Assembly: GCA_028875875.1 (NCBI GenBank)
Contig: JAGWUV010000038.1
Coordinates: forward strand, 1-32,378
DNA from: Bacteroidota bacterium
GTDB taxonomy: Bacteria; Bacteroidota; Bacteroidia; Chitinophagales; Chitinophagaceae
Length of the DNA stretch: 32,378 nt
Reading direction: 5' to 3'
Shown here: positions 15,935 through 24,953 of the stretch, in pieces
Numbering within the stretch: the stretch's first letter is position 1
Layout: every line of letters starts with the position of its first letter
The notes under the pieces: generated by a model
Databases searched by the model: none
The model's input: only the letters and a program-made list of their open reading frames with translations
What the model was told of the DNA's origin: nothing
Position numbers and translations under genes: made by a program

Positions 15935-17221
15935 TTATAAATCATCAATATCATATTCTTTCAGCTTGCGGTATAATGTTCTTTCACTGATACCCAAATC
16001 TGCTGCTGCATCTTTTCTTTTGCTCTTGTGCTTTTTCAGTGCTTTGATGATTAGTTCTTTTTCCTTATCCATAATATTCAGAGACTCTTCGATCTCTTCG
16101 TGATGATGGATATCCGAATCCGTGATGAAAACAGGCGGGTTACCAGAAACATTACCTAACGGTTGTATCAGTGCCGGCTGAACCGGCTGCTGCGGTACCA
16201 GTGCAGAATGCATTTCTGACGGGGACACTGCAGGATAATCACTCAGTAAAGATTCCCTTGTAAAGGAAGCCGCATGCCCTGCAAGTGAGGGGTTTTGCAG
16301 TATTTCCAGGAACATCTTCTTCAATTCCGTTACATCTTTCTTCATATCGAAGAAAAGCTTGTACAAAATCTCTCTTTCATTGGAAAAATCCCCGGCAGGA
16401 GGAACATTATTGGTTGCCAGTACCGGCATACGGTTCATGATCTTTTCCGGGAGAAACCTGCGTAAAACCTGTGGCGTTACAATTTGCGTATTGCTTAAAA
16501 CAGATATTTGCTCGGCCAGGTTTTTCAGTTCTCTTACATTACCCGGGAAAGAATAATTGATAAGTAAATTTTTGGCATCTTCATCCAGTTGTACAGGTGT
16601 TGTTTTATAACGTTCTGAAAAGTCAACCACAAACTTCCTGAACAACAATGCAATATCTTCTTTTCTGTCTCTAAGAGATGGTACCCTGATGGGTACAGTG
16701 CTTAAACGATAATATAGATCTTGCCTGAACTTGCCTTTATCTGCATAATCGATTAGTTCCCGGTTGGTAGCTGCAATCACACGCACATCTGTTTTTTGCA
16801 CTTTTGAAGAACCCACCCGGATAAACTCGCCAGTTTCCAATACACGCAGCAAGCGGGCTTGTGTACCCAATGGCATTTCCCCGATCTCATCTAAAAAGAT
16901 GGTACCACCATTCACCGTCTCAAAATAACCTTTACGGCTGTCAACAGCACCTGTAAAAGCTCCTTTCTCATGACCAAATAATTCTGAGTCGATCGTCCCT
17001 TCGGGGATGGCACCACAGTTCACCGCAATAAATGGGTTGTGCTTACGTGCCGAGAGTGCATGAATGATCTGGGAAAACACTTCTTTACCCACACCGCTCT
17101 CACCAACGATCAATACGGTAAGGTCTGTTGCAGCCACCTGCACAGCTGTATCCAGCGCATGATTCAGGGAAGGGGAGTTGCCAATGATGCCAAACCTATT
17201 TTTTATGCTTTGTAGATCCAT
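15935..17221 (-). CDS. Sigma-54-dependent enhancer-binding protein without a sensory domain
   Basis: AAA+ activator of sigma-54 RNA polymerase, 428 residues. The AAA+ domain starts almost at residue 1: Walker A GESGVGKE (40-47), the sigma-54-contacting GAFTGA (87-92), and Walker B TIFLDE (107-112). A linker of about 120 residues follows, then a C-terminal Fis-type helix-turn-helix (about 390-428) with KSKRKDAAADLGISERTLYRKL. The usual N-terminal receiver, GAF or PAS domain is missing, so activity would be set by level, by partner proteins, or be constitutive. It lies 72 bp after miaB and 12 bp before lptE. Its targets are not evident; no -24/-12 element was recognised in this window. Confidence 0.94.
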   Translation of the reverse strand: MDLQSIKNRFGIIGNSPSLNHALDTAVQVAATDLTVLIVGESGVGKEVFSQIIHALSARKHNPFIAVNCGAIPEGTIDSELFGHEKGAFTGAVDSRKGYFETVNGGTIFLDEIGEMPLGTQARLLRVLETGEFIRVGSSKVQKTDVRVIAATNRELIDYADKGKFRQDLYYRLSTVPIRVPSLRDRKEDIALLFRKFVVDFSERYKTTPVQLDEDAKNLLINYSFPGNVRELKNLAEQISVLSNTQIVTPQVLRRFLPEKIMNRMPVLATNNVPPAGDFSNEREILYKLFFDMKKDVTELKKMFLEILQNPSLAGHAASFTRESLLSDYPAVSPSEMHSALVPQQPVQPALIQPLGNVSGNPPVFITDSDIHHHEEIEESLNIMDKEKELIIKALKKHKSKRKDAAADLGISERTLYRKLKEYDIDDL

Positions 17222-17293
17222 TTACAAGAATTAAAAATTCAAAAGTCAAAAGCTGATTTACCGTTGCTATCAATTATTCCTATTTGACTCCAG

Positions 17294-18721
17294 TTATATT
17301 GCAATAATCTCTCCGATCAACGTGGCCTGTGTGCAATCGTTCACTTTAACCTGCACATAATCACCTTTCTTTAGGTTATAATTCCCTTTAGGAAAAACAA
17401 TCACTTTATTCTGAGAGTTTCTGCCCATCCAGTCGTCATCACTTCTTTTACTATTTCCTTCGATCAATACTTTAAAAGTCTTTCCTAAATCTTTCTGGTT
17501 ACTTTCTTTAGACAACTTTCCCTGCAAGTCAACAATTTCCTGTAACCTTCTTTTCTTTACTTCTTCAGGTATATCATCTGTATACCTTCGCTCGGCCAAT
17601 GTACCCGGTCTTTCACTGTAGAAGAACATATAACTCATGTCGTATTTAGAATAGGCCATGGCACTTAAGGTATCCTGATGTTCTTCTTCTGTTTCGGTAC
17701 AGAAACCTGCAATGATATCGGAACTGATACCACAGTCAGGTAATATCTCCCTGATCCTGTCCACCTTTGCCAGGTACCACTCTCTTGTATATGTTCTATT
17801 CATCAGTTGCAGCACACGTGTGTTACCGCTTTGAATAGGCAGATGAATATACTTGCAAATATTCTCGTACTTAGCCATGGTGAAGAGTACCTCATCAGTA
17901 ATATCTTTAGGATGCGAGGTACTGAACCGAACCCTTAGATCCGTAGAAATAAGCGCCACTCTTTCCAGTAAATTGGCAAAAGTTACGGTTTCAGATCCGT
18001 TATCATTCACCCAATAATAACTATCCACATTCTGGCCTAACAGAGTTACTTCTTTATATCCCCTGTTGTACAAATCGCTTGCTTCGGCAACGATTGAATA
18101 TGCATCACGACTTCTTTCACGGCCACGTGTAAACGGCACCACGCAGAAACTGCACATGTTGTTACAGCCTCTCATGATAGAAACGAAAGCAGTAACACCG
18201 TTGCTATCTAAACGAACAGGAGAGATATCGGCATAGGTTTCTTCACGGCTCAGTAACACATTCACTGCTTTTTGTCCCGTTTCTGCTTCCTCAATCAATC
18301 CCGGCAATGTTCTGTAGGCATCAGGGCCTACAACAAGATCTACCAGTTTTTCTTCTTCCAGCAGTTTGGCCTTTAACCTTTCTGCCATGCAACCTAAAAC
18401 CCCAATGAGCAAACCGGGTTTTTGGTCTTTAGCCTTCCTGAACTCGGTCAATCTTTTCCTAACGGTTTGTTCCGCTTTTTCACGGATAGAACAGGTATTC
18501 AATAATACCAGGTCTGCTTCTTCTACATTTCTGGTAGCACCAAAACCCTGTTCATTTAAAATAGAAGCTACGATCTCACTATCGCTGAAATTCATCTGGC
18601 AGCCATAGCTTTCTATATAAAAATGTTTTTTGTATTGGTTTTCATCAAAAGCAAAAGGAGCATAAGCTTCGCCTTGTCTTGCCTCATCATGTACTTTGCT
18701 TTGTAAATCCAGTGTTTCCAT
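17294..18721 (-). CDS. miaB: tRNA-2-methylthio-N6-dimethylallyladenosine synthase
   Basis: Radical-SAM methylthiotransferase that converts i6A37 to ms2i6A37 in tRNAs reading UNN codons. The protein has 475 residues. The N-terminal UPF0004 domain carries the auxiliary-cluster cysteines C41, C77 and C111. The radical-SAM cluster is C186-xxx-C190-xx-C193 in [11 protein letters not shown], followed by [17 protein letters not shown] domain is at the C-terminus (about 405-470). An N-terminal extension of about 33 residues precedes the catalytic core, common in Bacteroidota. It is the first gene of the cluster leading to secG, with a TACTTTTG -7 box upstream. MiaE, which acts on the MiaB product, is encoded 8 kb away. 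Confidence 0.97.
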   Translation of the reverse strand: METLDLQSKVHDEARQGEAYAPFAFDENQYKKHFYIESYGCQMNFSDSEIVASILNEQGFGATRNVEEADLVLLNTCSIREKAEQTVRKRLTEFRKAKDQKPGLLIGVLGCMAERLKAKLLEEEKLVDLVVGPDAYRTLPGLIEEAETGQKAVNVLLSREETYADISPVRLDSNGVTAFVSIMRGCNNMCSFCVVPFTRGRERSRDAYSIVAEASDLYNRGYKEVTLLGQNVDSYYWVNDNGSETVTFANLLERVALISTDLRVRFSTSHPKDITDEVLFTMAKYENICKYIHLPIQSGNTRVLQLMNRTYTREWYLAKVDRIREILPDCGISSDIIAGFCTETEEEHQDTLSAMAYSKYDMSYMFFYSERPGTLAERRYTDDIPEEVKKRRLQEIVDLQGKLSKESNQKDLGKTFKVLIEGNSKRSDDDWMGRNSQNKVIVFPKGNYNLKKGDYVQVKVNDCTQATLIGEIIAI

Positions 18722-18743
18722 TCCGTTTAAAAAATTTGAAACG

Positions 18744-18751
18744 CAAAAGTA
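18744..18751 (-). promoter_or_regulatory. Predicted -7 box of miaB
   Basis: Minus-strand TACTTTTG matches TAnnTTTG and lies 22 bp upstream of the miaB ATG, with the same sequence and flank (TTACTTTTGC) as upstream of valS. No -33 element is clear. Confidence 0.4.
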
Positions 18752-18816
18752 ATTATAAAATCTGTTGAACGTGCCGTTTTGTCAGCATTCCTATCGTTAT
18801 AAAAAGCACAATCTTT

Positions 18817-18824
18817 TATTTTTG
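18817..18824 (+). promoter_or_regulatory. Possible -7 box of the DUF3078 gene
   Basis: TATTTTTG matches TAnnTTTG and ends 19 bp before the ATG at 18844. No TTTG lies at 19-21 bp upstream, so support is partial. Confidence 0.3.
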
Positions 18825-18843
18825 CTGAACAATCCCCAACCGC

Positions 18844-19791
18844 ATGAGAAAATTTCTTTTTGTTATTAGTTTGATGATTGGATCGATAGGTAAGATGAAC
18901 GCACAGGATATTGTAGTTAGTAAATTAAGATCTGAAACGGAAAGAACGATTAAGAAAGAAGCCGATACTACCAAATGGACCTGGAAAAGAGGTGGGCTTT
19001 TAAGTGCAAATATTTCGCAAGGCAGCCTTAGCAACTGGGCCGCTGGTGGCGATAATTTTTCGATGGCCATGAGCTCCTATGCCAACTACTATGTATATCA
19101 TTTGCACAACAGGCATTCTTGGGATAATAACCTCGATTTTAACTTTGGTTTTGTTCAAACTTCGAGCTTTGGTGGAAGAAAGAATGATGACAGGCTTGAC
19201 CTGCTTTCTAAATATGGTTACAAAATTGATAGTGCCAAATGGTATTTATCTGGCCTTTTCAACTTAAGAACCCAATTGTTTGATGGTTATACCTACAGTG
19301 GTAGTAGTTCCGCTTTCGCATCAACCTTGTTTGCACCGGCGTACATTTTATTATCAGCAGGTTTTGATTATAAGCCCAATTCTGCGGTGTCTTTATTCAT
19401 TTCGCCACTAACGGCAAGATGGGTGATTGTGGCCAATCAATTCCTGGCCTCTCAGGGCAAATACGGTGTGGATAGTGGAAAAACTTCCATTGGGGAACTA
19501 GGTGCCTATGTTTCTGCGAACTATAATAATACAATTGGAAAGAATATCACCTACAAAGGAAGACTTGATCTTTTCTCCAATTACAAACATAACCCACAGA
19601 ATATTAATGTGTACATGACCAATCTTTTTTCGTTCAGGATCAACCGCTATTTTTCTGCTACTTATAGTCTTGACCTGATTTACGATGATAACATTAAACT
19701 CTTTGGAGAAAACAAGGATTCTCCTGCATTACAAATGAAAAGCTTGATTGGTATCGGTTTTTTAATGCCTATTAAACCGGTAAGGACTTAG
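18844..19791 (+). CDS. DUF3078-family outer-membrane beta-barrel-type protein
   Basis: 315 residues, starting with a signal peptide (MRKFLFVISLMIGSIGKMNA, predicted cleavage before QD). The mature part begins with KWTWKRGGLLSANISQGSLS, the block I associate with DUF3078 proteins of Bacteroidota, followed by repeated Tyr/Asn/Phe-rich amphipathic strands such as NYYVYHLHNRHSWDNNLDFN and RLDLFSNYKHNPQNINVYMT. It ends with an aromatic-poor GIGFLMPIKPVRT. An outer-membrane barrel is likely; the function is unknown. It is alone on its strand between divergent miaB and convergent purK, with its stop 1 bp from the purK stop. Confidence 0.8.
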   Translation: MRKFLFVISLMIGSIGKMNAQDIVVSKLRSETERTIKKEADTTKWTWKRGGLLSANISQGSLSNWAAGGDNFSMAMSSYANYYVYHLHNRHSWDNNLDFNFGFVQTSSFGGRKNDDRLDLLSKYGYKIDSAKWYLSGLFNLRTQLFDGYTYSGSSSAFASTLFAPAYILLSAGFDYKPNSAVSLFISPLTARWVIVANQFLASQGKYGVDSGKTSIGELGAYVSANYNNTIGKNITYKGRLDLFSNYKHNPQNINVYMTNLFSFRINRYFSATYSLDLIYDDNIKLFGENKDSPALQMKSLIGIGFLMPIKPVRT

Positions 19792-19792
19792 C

Positions 19793-20911
19793 TCATGCAA
19801 TTACTCTCAGCATATACTTAATCTTATTGGCCTTGTGGGTAAGATCCTGGTAGTCTTTGCTCATGATAGTAACGTGCCCCATCTTTCTGCCCGGTTTGGT
19901 GTGTTCCTTTCCATATAAATGCACAAAAACATTTTCCATTCTTAAAACATCATCTAATCCCTCATATTTCGCATTACCACTATATCCTTCCGCCCCCAGA
20001 ATATTAACTATGGCAGAAGGCAGGATAGGATCGGTATTGCCAAGTGGGTATTGCAACATAATACGCCATAACATATCGTACTGGCTGCTGTAATTCGCTT
20101 CTATAGTATGATGCCCGCTGTTATGAACGCGGGGAGCTGTTTCATTTACCAATACTTCGTCATGATCATCTACAAACATTTCCACTGCAAAAAGGCCGGG
20201 GCTTTGTAATTCTTTAACCACTTTCAAAGCAATAGCTTCTGCTTTCCACAATACTTTTTCAGGAAGAATGGCCGGCGAAACCTGGTAATCCAATAAATTC
20301 AATATGGGATCAAACACCATTTCTGCCGGAGGATAGATCGCCGTTTCACCTTTATCATTCATTGCCACGATCACTGCTATTTCTTTTTTAATGTTCACCA
20401 TCTTTTCTAATACAGAAGGTGCATCAAATCCACTATGCATTGCAGTTTCATCCTTAATCACCTGTACACCTTTCCCATCGTAACCACCTTCGCCAACTTT
20501 ATGTACTGCGGGCAGGAAACTTTTATGATCTTCCAAATCCGCCAGGTTTTGCGTGATAATATATTCTGAAGTAGGCAATTGATGATGGTAATAAAACTCT
20601 TTTTGCCTGATCTTATTCTTTATGATCCTGATGGCAGAAGGAGAAGGATATACCCTAATGCCCTCTTTTTGCAGTTGCTCCAACGCATCTACGTTTACCG
20701 ATTCAATTTCTATAGTTATGGCATCTAATCCTTTTCCAAAGTTGTACACCGTATCATAATCCCTAATATCACCCAATACAAAATGATGGCATAAATGTGC
20801 AGCCGGGCAAAGGGCATCATTTTCCAAAACAAAAGTCTCTACCGTATAATTTGCAGCCGCCTGCAACAACATTCTTCCCAGTTGGCCACCACCTAATATT
20901 CCTATTTTCAT
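19793..20911 (-). CDS. purK: N5-carboxyaminoimidazole ribonucleotide synthase
   Basis: ATP-grasp enzyme of de novo purine synthesis that carboxylates AIR to N5-CAIR, the substrate of PurE. The protein has 372 residues, the usual length. It begins with the family opening MKIGILGGGQLGRML, then GDIRDYDTV, the ATP-grasp block VLEKMVNIKKEIAVIVA, the phosphate and metal site LFAVEMFVDDHDEVLVNETAPRVHNSGHHTIE (about 240-272), and GHVTIMSKD near the C-terminus. purE, often adjacent in other bacteria, is not in this window. A TATCTTCG sequence (20949-20956, minus), one mismatch from the -7 consensus, is the best promoter candidate. Confidence 0.97.
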   Translation of the reverse strand: MKIGILGGGQLGRMLLQAAANYTVETFVLENDALCPAAHLCHHFVLGDIRDYDTVYNFGKGLDAITIEIESVNVDALEQLQKEGIRVYPSPSAIRIIKNKIRQKEFYYHHQLPTSEYIITQNLADLEDHKSFLPAVHKVGEGGYDGKGVQVIKDETAMHSGFDAPSVLEKMVNIKKEIAVIVAMNDKGETAIYPPAEMVFDPILNLLDYQVSPAILPEKVLWKAEAIALKVVKELQSPGLFAVEMFVDDHDEVLVNETAPRVHNSGHHTIEANYSSQYDMLWRIMLQYPLGNTDPILPSAIVNILGAEGYSGNAKYEGLDDVLRMENVFVHLYGKEHTKPGRKMGHVTIMSKDYQDLTHKANKIKYMLRVIA

Positions 20912-20948
20912 CAGATCGTTTAGTTAAAAAGGAGTTATGAATAAGCAG

Positions 20949-20956
20949 CGAAGATA
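20949..20956 (-). promoter_or_regulatory. Weak candidate -7 box of purK
   Basis: Minus-strand TATCTTCG is 7/8 to TAnnTTTG, 38 bp upstream of the purK ATG. No -33 element was identified. Confidence 0.25.
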
Positions 20957-21012
20957 ATTATATGAAAAGAATAGGTGAAGCCGAATAATAGAATCATGTT
21001 ATTTTTGTTTTG

Positions 21013-21105
21013 ATGATACCCGATTATCCTCATAAGGTTTTTGCCGATGAACGCAGCAAGTTCTGCCTGCTGATGGAATCTTTGGCCATGCACTCGATGG
21101 CTTAA
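21013..21105 (+). other. 30-codon reading frame in the purK-hppD gap
   Basis: An ATG-to-TAA frame coding for MIPDYPHKVFADERSKFCLL and ten more residues (Met-rich end, LAMHSMA). Its composition looks protein-like, but there is no recognisable family, promoter or ribosome-binding site. It could be a gene remnant, a tiny leader or chance. It occupies part of the 284-bp divergent gap, in which I see nothing else beyond short AT-rich stretches. Confidence 0.2.
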
Positions 21106-21195
21106 TAGAACATTACTTCCTATTCATTTCTATTATTTGCGTATGCAGTTCAGTTTAACATACGTTATCATCCTTACAATCATAAAACGATCGCT

Positions 21196-22326
21196 ATGTC
21201 TATTGAAACACTAACAGACCGTAACCATTCGGTACAACAAGATTTCCTGCCTTTGGAAGGCACAGATTACGTAGAATTTTATGTAGGTAATGCCAAACAG
21301 GCCGCACATTATTATAAAACAGCCTTCGGCTTTCAAAGCCTTGCTTATGCAGGACCGGAAACCGGTGTAAAAGACAGGGCCAGCTACGTTTTACAGCAAA
21401 ACAAACTCACTTTTGTTTTCACTACACCACTGCGTTCACGCAACCCAGTGGCAGACCATATTTATAAGCATGGCGATGGGATTAAGGTATTAGCCTTACG
21501 AGTAGATGATGCTACTGATGCATGGGAGCAAACCACTTTATGCGGCGCTAAGAGTTATATGCAGCCTGTTACCTTAACTGATGAACATGGAACCGTTGTA
21601 ATGAGCGGCATTCATACCTATGGTGATACTGTGCATGTGTTCGTAGAGAGAAAGAATTACCAGGGTGTATTTATGCCCGGTTACCAGCCGTGGAAACCGA
21701 ATTATGCCCCTACCGAAACGGGCCTGCAGTATGTAGACCATTGTGTGGGCAATGTAGGGTGGAATCAGATGAACAAATGGGTGAAGTTTTATGAAGAAGT
21801 AATGGGATTTAAAAATATTCTTTCGTTTGATGACAACGATATTTCAACAGAATATTCTGCCCTCATGAGTAAAGTGATGAGCAATGGCAACGGTTATGTC
21901 AAGTTCCCTATCAACGAGCCGGCAGAAGGCAAAAAGAAATCGCAGGTAGAAGAATACCTCGATTTTTATGATGGAGAAGGTTGCCAGCACGTTGCCCTAG
22001 CCACCCATGATATCGTGGCAACGGTAACGGATTTACGTGACCGTGGTGTAGAGTTTTTAAAAGTTCCTTCTTCTTATTATGATGACCTGTTCAGCAGGGT
22101 AGGAAAGATAGAAGAAGATATTCAGCCATTGAAAGAACTGGGCATACTGGTAGACCGTGATGAAGAAGGGTATTTATTACAGATCTTTACCAAACCAGTG
22201 GAAGACAGGCCCACCTTATTCTTCGAGATCATTCAGCGCAAAGGTGCCAAGAGCTTTGGCAAAGGTAACTTTAAAGCCCTGTTTGAAGCGATAGAAAGAG
22301 AGCAAGCTTTGAGAGGTAACTTATAG
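21196..22326 (+). CDS. hppD: 4-hydroxyphenylpyruvate dioxygenase
   Basis: Non-haem Fe(II) dioxygenase turning 4-hydroxyphenylpyruvate into homogentisate in tyrosine breakdown. The protein has 376 residues, with the two vicinal-oxygen-chelate halves. The iron ligands are H182 (YVDHCVGNV), H265 (CQHVALATHDI) and E344 (LFFEIIQRKG), at the classic spacing. The C-terminal helix region with RKGAKSFGKGNFKALFEAIE that closes the active site is intact. A strong terminator follows the stop, so it is probably a single-gene transcript. Homogentisate dioxygenase and maleylacetoacetate isomerase genes are not in this window; the FAH-family gene at 25 kb is a short-type hydrolase and probably belongs to a different pathway. 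Confidence 0.97.
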   Translation: MSIETLTDRNHSVQQDFLPLEGTDYVEFYVGNAKQAAHYYKTAFGFQSLAYAGPETGVKDRASYVLQQNKLTFVFTTPLRSRNPVADHIYKHGDGIKVLALRVDDATDAWEQTTLCGAKSYMQPVTLTDEHGTVVMSGIHTYGDTVHVFVERKNYQGVFMPGYQPWKPNYAPTETGLQYVDHCVGNVGWNQMNKWVKFYEEVMGFKNILSFDDNDISTEYSALMSKVMSNGNGYVKFPINEPAEGKKKSQVEEYLDFYDGEGCQHVALATHDIVATVTDLRDRGVEFLKVPSSYYDDLFSRVGKIEEDIQPLKELGILVDRDEEGYLLQIFTKPVEDRPTLFFEIIQRKGAKSFGKGNFKALFEAIEREQALRGNL

Positions 22327-22345
22327 ATGATAAGAAAAATAGCTG

Positions 22346-22378
22346 GAGGCCTTGCATATAAGCAAGGCCTCTTTATTT
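22346..22378 (+). terminator. Terminator after hppD
   Basis: A perfect 10-bp stem, GAGGCCTTGC (22346-22355) with GCAAGGCCTC (22362-22371), a 6-nt loop, and a following TTTATTT. It starts 20 bp after the hppD stop. Confidence 0.85.
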
Positions 22379-22383
22379 AAAAA

Positions 22384-22400
22384 TGTTAAGATAGTATAAG
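22384..22400. repeat. Degenerate partial match to the left flank of the dispersed repeat
   Basis: tgttaagatagtataag matches 16 of 17 bases with 24945-24961 (tgttaagatagtacaag), the left flank of repeat copy 2. The gtgtgcgacgcaa part is absent here. Confidence 0.4.
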
Positions 22401-22441
22401 AAATGGCTAAGCCTGTTTCAAAAACTACCTATCAAACCTTC

Positions 22442-22449
22442 TACTTTTG
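22442..22449 (+). promoter_or_regulatory. Predicted -7 box of the UxaA-SDR-FAH unit
   Basis: TACTTTTG matches TAnnTTTG, 34 bp before the ATG at 22484 and downstream of the hppD terminator, so the three-gene unit likely has its own promoter. The -33 element is not clear (a TTTC lies 22 bp upstream). Confidence 0.4.
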
Positions 22450-22483
22450 AACCCGCAATTCAGTTTCTAAGAAATAACAGACG

Positions 22484-24133
22484 ATGGCCAACAGCAATCA
22501 TTCCGTACTGCGCATACATCCAAAAGACAATGTATTGGTAGCCTTACAGGACCTACCTGTGAATACCAGTATTTCTTATGCCGAAGAAGAATATACTTTG
22601 CTGCAGCATATCCCTGCTAAACATAAATTCTTTATGAACAATCTGCAACAGGGAGCAGAAGTGTATATGTATGGTGTTTTGGTAGGTAAAGTACAGCATG
22701 ATGTGAAAAGAGGAGAGCGAATGACAACTGACAATACCAAACATGCAGCAGAGCCTTATGGGTACCGCGCTGCCCATTACCAATGGCAGGCCCCTGATGT
22801 TACTCAATATATCAACAGAACTTTCAATGGTTACCATAGGAAAGACGGTAAAGTAGGTACAGCCAATTACTGGTTATTCATACCCACCGTTTTTTGCGAA
22901 AACAGGAACCTGGATGTAATACGTGAAGCGCTGCACAATGAGTTAGGCTATGCCGTAACAGATAAATACAAAACATATACGCATCACCTGATCGAAGCCT
23001 ATAAACAAGGAAAGGATATTAAAGCGAATGATGTTGCTTTAGATGTTGTTGCGCCGCAGCAACGGTTACTGAAAAACATAGATGGCATTAAGTTTTTAAA
23101 TCATTCCGGAGGTTGCGGTGGTACGAGGCAGGATGCAGCAACGCTAAGCAAACTACTGGCGGCCTATGCCGATCATCCCAACGTGGCTGGCATAACGGTA
23201 CTGAGTTTAGGATGCCAGCATTTGCAGGTGAACGACCTCTTGAACGATATTAAAGAACGCAACCCTTTATTCGATAAACCATTACTGGTATTTGAACAAC
23301 AACAAAGCATAAATGAAGAAAGCCTCATCAAAGAGGCAATCAGGAAAACTTTTATGGAATTATTAGAAGCTAACCAGCTCGAACGTTCCCCCGCACCTTT
23401 GAGCAAGCTCATCATCGGCGTAAAATGCGGTGGTAGCGATGGCTTCAGCGGTATATCAGCCAATCCCGCCGTAGGATACTGTGCTGATCTGCTGGTGGCC
23501 TTGGGCGGAACAGTGCTGTTGGCCGAATTCCCTGAATTATGTGGGGTAGAACAGGAACTGATCGATCGTTGTAAGAGTCAGTCTATCGCAGAGAAGTTCA
23601 TTCATCTTATGAAAAGTTATGATGCCTTAGCACATGCGGTAGGTTCTGGATTTCACATGAACCCTTCGCCAGGCAATATAAAAGACGGTTTGATTACAGA
23701 TGCCATCAAGAGTGCGGGTGCCTGCAAAAAGGGGGGAACAGCACCCATATCTGATGTACTCGATTACACAGAACCGGCTGTTACGCCCGGTCTGAACCTG
23801 GTCTGCACACCCGGAAATGATGTGGAGGCCACCACCGGTAAAGCAGCTTCCGGCGCCACCCTCATCCTCTTCACCACCGGTTTAGGCACACCTACAGGCA
23901 ACCCTGTTTGCCCGGTTATTAAAGTGGCTACCAACTCCCGTTTGGCCGAAAGAATGAGCGATATTATCGATATCAATACAGGATCAATTATTGAAGGTAC
24001 CAAAACCATTGAACAAATGGGGGAAGAGATACTGGAATATTGTATCCGTGCGGCCAGCGGGGAAGTTATACCCAAGGCAGTTTTATTAAACCAGGATGAT
24101 TTTATTCCATGGAAAAGAGGTGTTTCATTATAA
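22484..24133 (+). CDS. UxaA-family sugar-acid dehydratase (altronate/fuconate-type)
   Basis: 549-residue enzyme with an N-terminal SAF domain (about 1-95, starting LRIHPKDNVLVALQDLPVNT) fused to the large UxaA dehydratase domain. Conserved blocks include GYHRKDGKVGTANYW, NHSGGCGGTRQDA (Cys likely a metal ligand), LGCQHLQ, KCGGSDGFSGISANPAVGY and TPGNDVEATTGKAASGA. UxaA proteins remove water from sugar acids such as altronate, yielding 2-keto-3-deoxy products. The downstream SDR and FAH-family genes favour a 6-deoxy sugar acid (L-fuconate or L-rhamnonate) as substrate over altronate, since altronate metabolism would normally pair with uronate isomerase, oxidoreductase and KDG kinase genes, none of which are here. 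Substrate is inference. Confidence 0.88.
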   Translation: MANSNHSVLRIHPKDNVLVALQDLPVNTSISYAEEEYTLLQHIPAKHKFFMNNLQQGAEVYMYGVLVGKVQHDVKRGERMTTDNTKHAAEPYGYRAAHYQWQAPDVTQYINRTFNGYHRKDGKVGTANYWLFIPTVFCENRNLDVIREALHNELGYAVTDKYKTYTHHLIEAYKQGKDIKANDVALDVVAPQQRLLKNIDGIKFLNHSGGCGGTRQDAATLSKLLAAYADHPNVAGITVLSLGCQHLQVNDLLNDIKERNPLFDKPLLVFEQQQSINEESLIKEAIRKTFMELLEANQLERSPAPLSKLIIGVKCGGSDGFSGISANPAVGYCADLLVALGGTVLLAEFPELCGVEQELIDRCKSQSIAEKFIHLMKSYDALAHAVGSGFHMNPSPGNIKDGLITDAIKSAGACKKGGTAPISDVLDYTEPAVTPGLNLVCTPGNDVEATTGKAASGATLILFTTGLGTPTGNPVCPVIKVATNSRLAERMSDIIDINTGSIIEGTKTIEQMGEEILEYCIRAASGEVIPKAVLLNQDDFIPWKRGVSL

Positions 24134-24161
24134 ATTACATTTGATAGATAAACTCAATTTT

Positions 24162-24926
24162 ATGTTTCGTTTAGATGATAAAACAGCAGTGATAACAGGT
24201 GGCGGAAGCGGCATTGGCAAAGCAGTTGCAATTGCATTAGCCAGCCAAGGTGCAACAGTACACATTATTGACCTGAACCTTGCGGAAGCACAAAAAACAG
24301 TAGATGAAATTATTGCAGCAGAAGGGAAAGCAACAGCTTATGCCTGTGATGTAAGCAAACAACAACAAGTAGTAGATGTATTTGAGAAGATGGGGAAGCA
24401 TGATGTGCTCGTGAACAGTGCCGGCGTATCACATATCGGTAAAGCAGATGATACAGGCGAAGCGGATTTTGATCGGATCGTGAACGTGAACGTGAAAGGT
24501 GTGTATAATTGCCTGTATGCTGCCATTCCTTTAATGAAAACCAATGGTGGCGGTGCCATCATTAATTTGTGTTCTATTGCGGCGCATGTGGGACTAAACG
24601 ATCGTTTTGCTTATTCCATGAGTAAAGGTGCCGTATATGCGATGACGCTAAGTGTGGCCAAAGATTATTTACATGATAAAATCCGCTGTAACTGTATTTC
24701 TCCTGCCAGGGTACATACACCTTTTGTAGATGGTTTCCTGGCGAAGAATTATCCGGGAAAAGAAGCGGAGATGTTTGAAAAGTTATCTAAGTCACAACCC
24801 ATTGGAAGAATGGCAAAGCCTAATGAGATCGCTTCGCTGATCGTTTACCTCGCATCGGATGAAGCTTCTTTCATTACAGGAAGCGACTATGCGATTGATG
24901 GTGGTTTTGTGACGTTGAACAATTAA
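24162..24926 (+). CDS. SDR-family dehydrogenase, probably 2-keto-3-deoxy-sugar-acid 4-dehydrogenase
   Basis: Classical short-chain dehydrogenase of 254 residues. Cofactor motif TGGGSGIG at 12-19, an acidic residue after strand 2 (HIIDLN) indicating NAD(H) preference, NSAG, and the catalytic triad S138-Y151-K155 (YSMSKG). The end, FITGSDYAIDGGF, is typical of the family. The start at 24162 (MFRLDD) is chosen because the longer frame from 24096 overlaps the dehydratase gene and adds residues without family similarity. It is 28 bp after the UxaA-family stop. By analogy with the L-fucose/L-rhamnose diketo-hydrolase pathway it would oxidise the C4 hydroxyl of the 2-keto-3-deoxy acid; this is inferred from context. 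Confidence 0.9.
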   Translation: MFRLDDKTAVITGGGSGIGKAVAIALASQGATVHIIDLNLAEAQKTVDEIIAAEGKATAYACDVSKQQQVVDVFEKMGKHDVLVNSAGVSHIGKADDTGEADFDRIVNVNVKGVYNCLYAAIPLMKTNGGGAIINLCSIAAHVGLNDRFAYSMSKGAVYAMTLSVAKDYLHDKIRCNCISPARVHTPFVDGFLAKNYPGKEAEMFEKLSKSQPIGRMAKPNEIASLIVYLASDEASFITGSDYAIDGGFVTLNN

Positions 24927-24953
24927 AAACTAATTGCCGGGCCTTGTTAAGAT

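Noticed and set aside
24096-24161. 22-residue extension of the SDR gene into the dehydratase gene
   Set aside because: Family proteins begin a few residues before the TGxxxGIG motif; the start at 24162 gives this.
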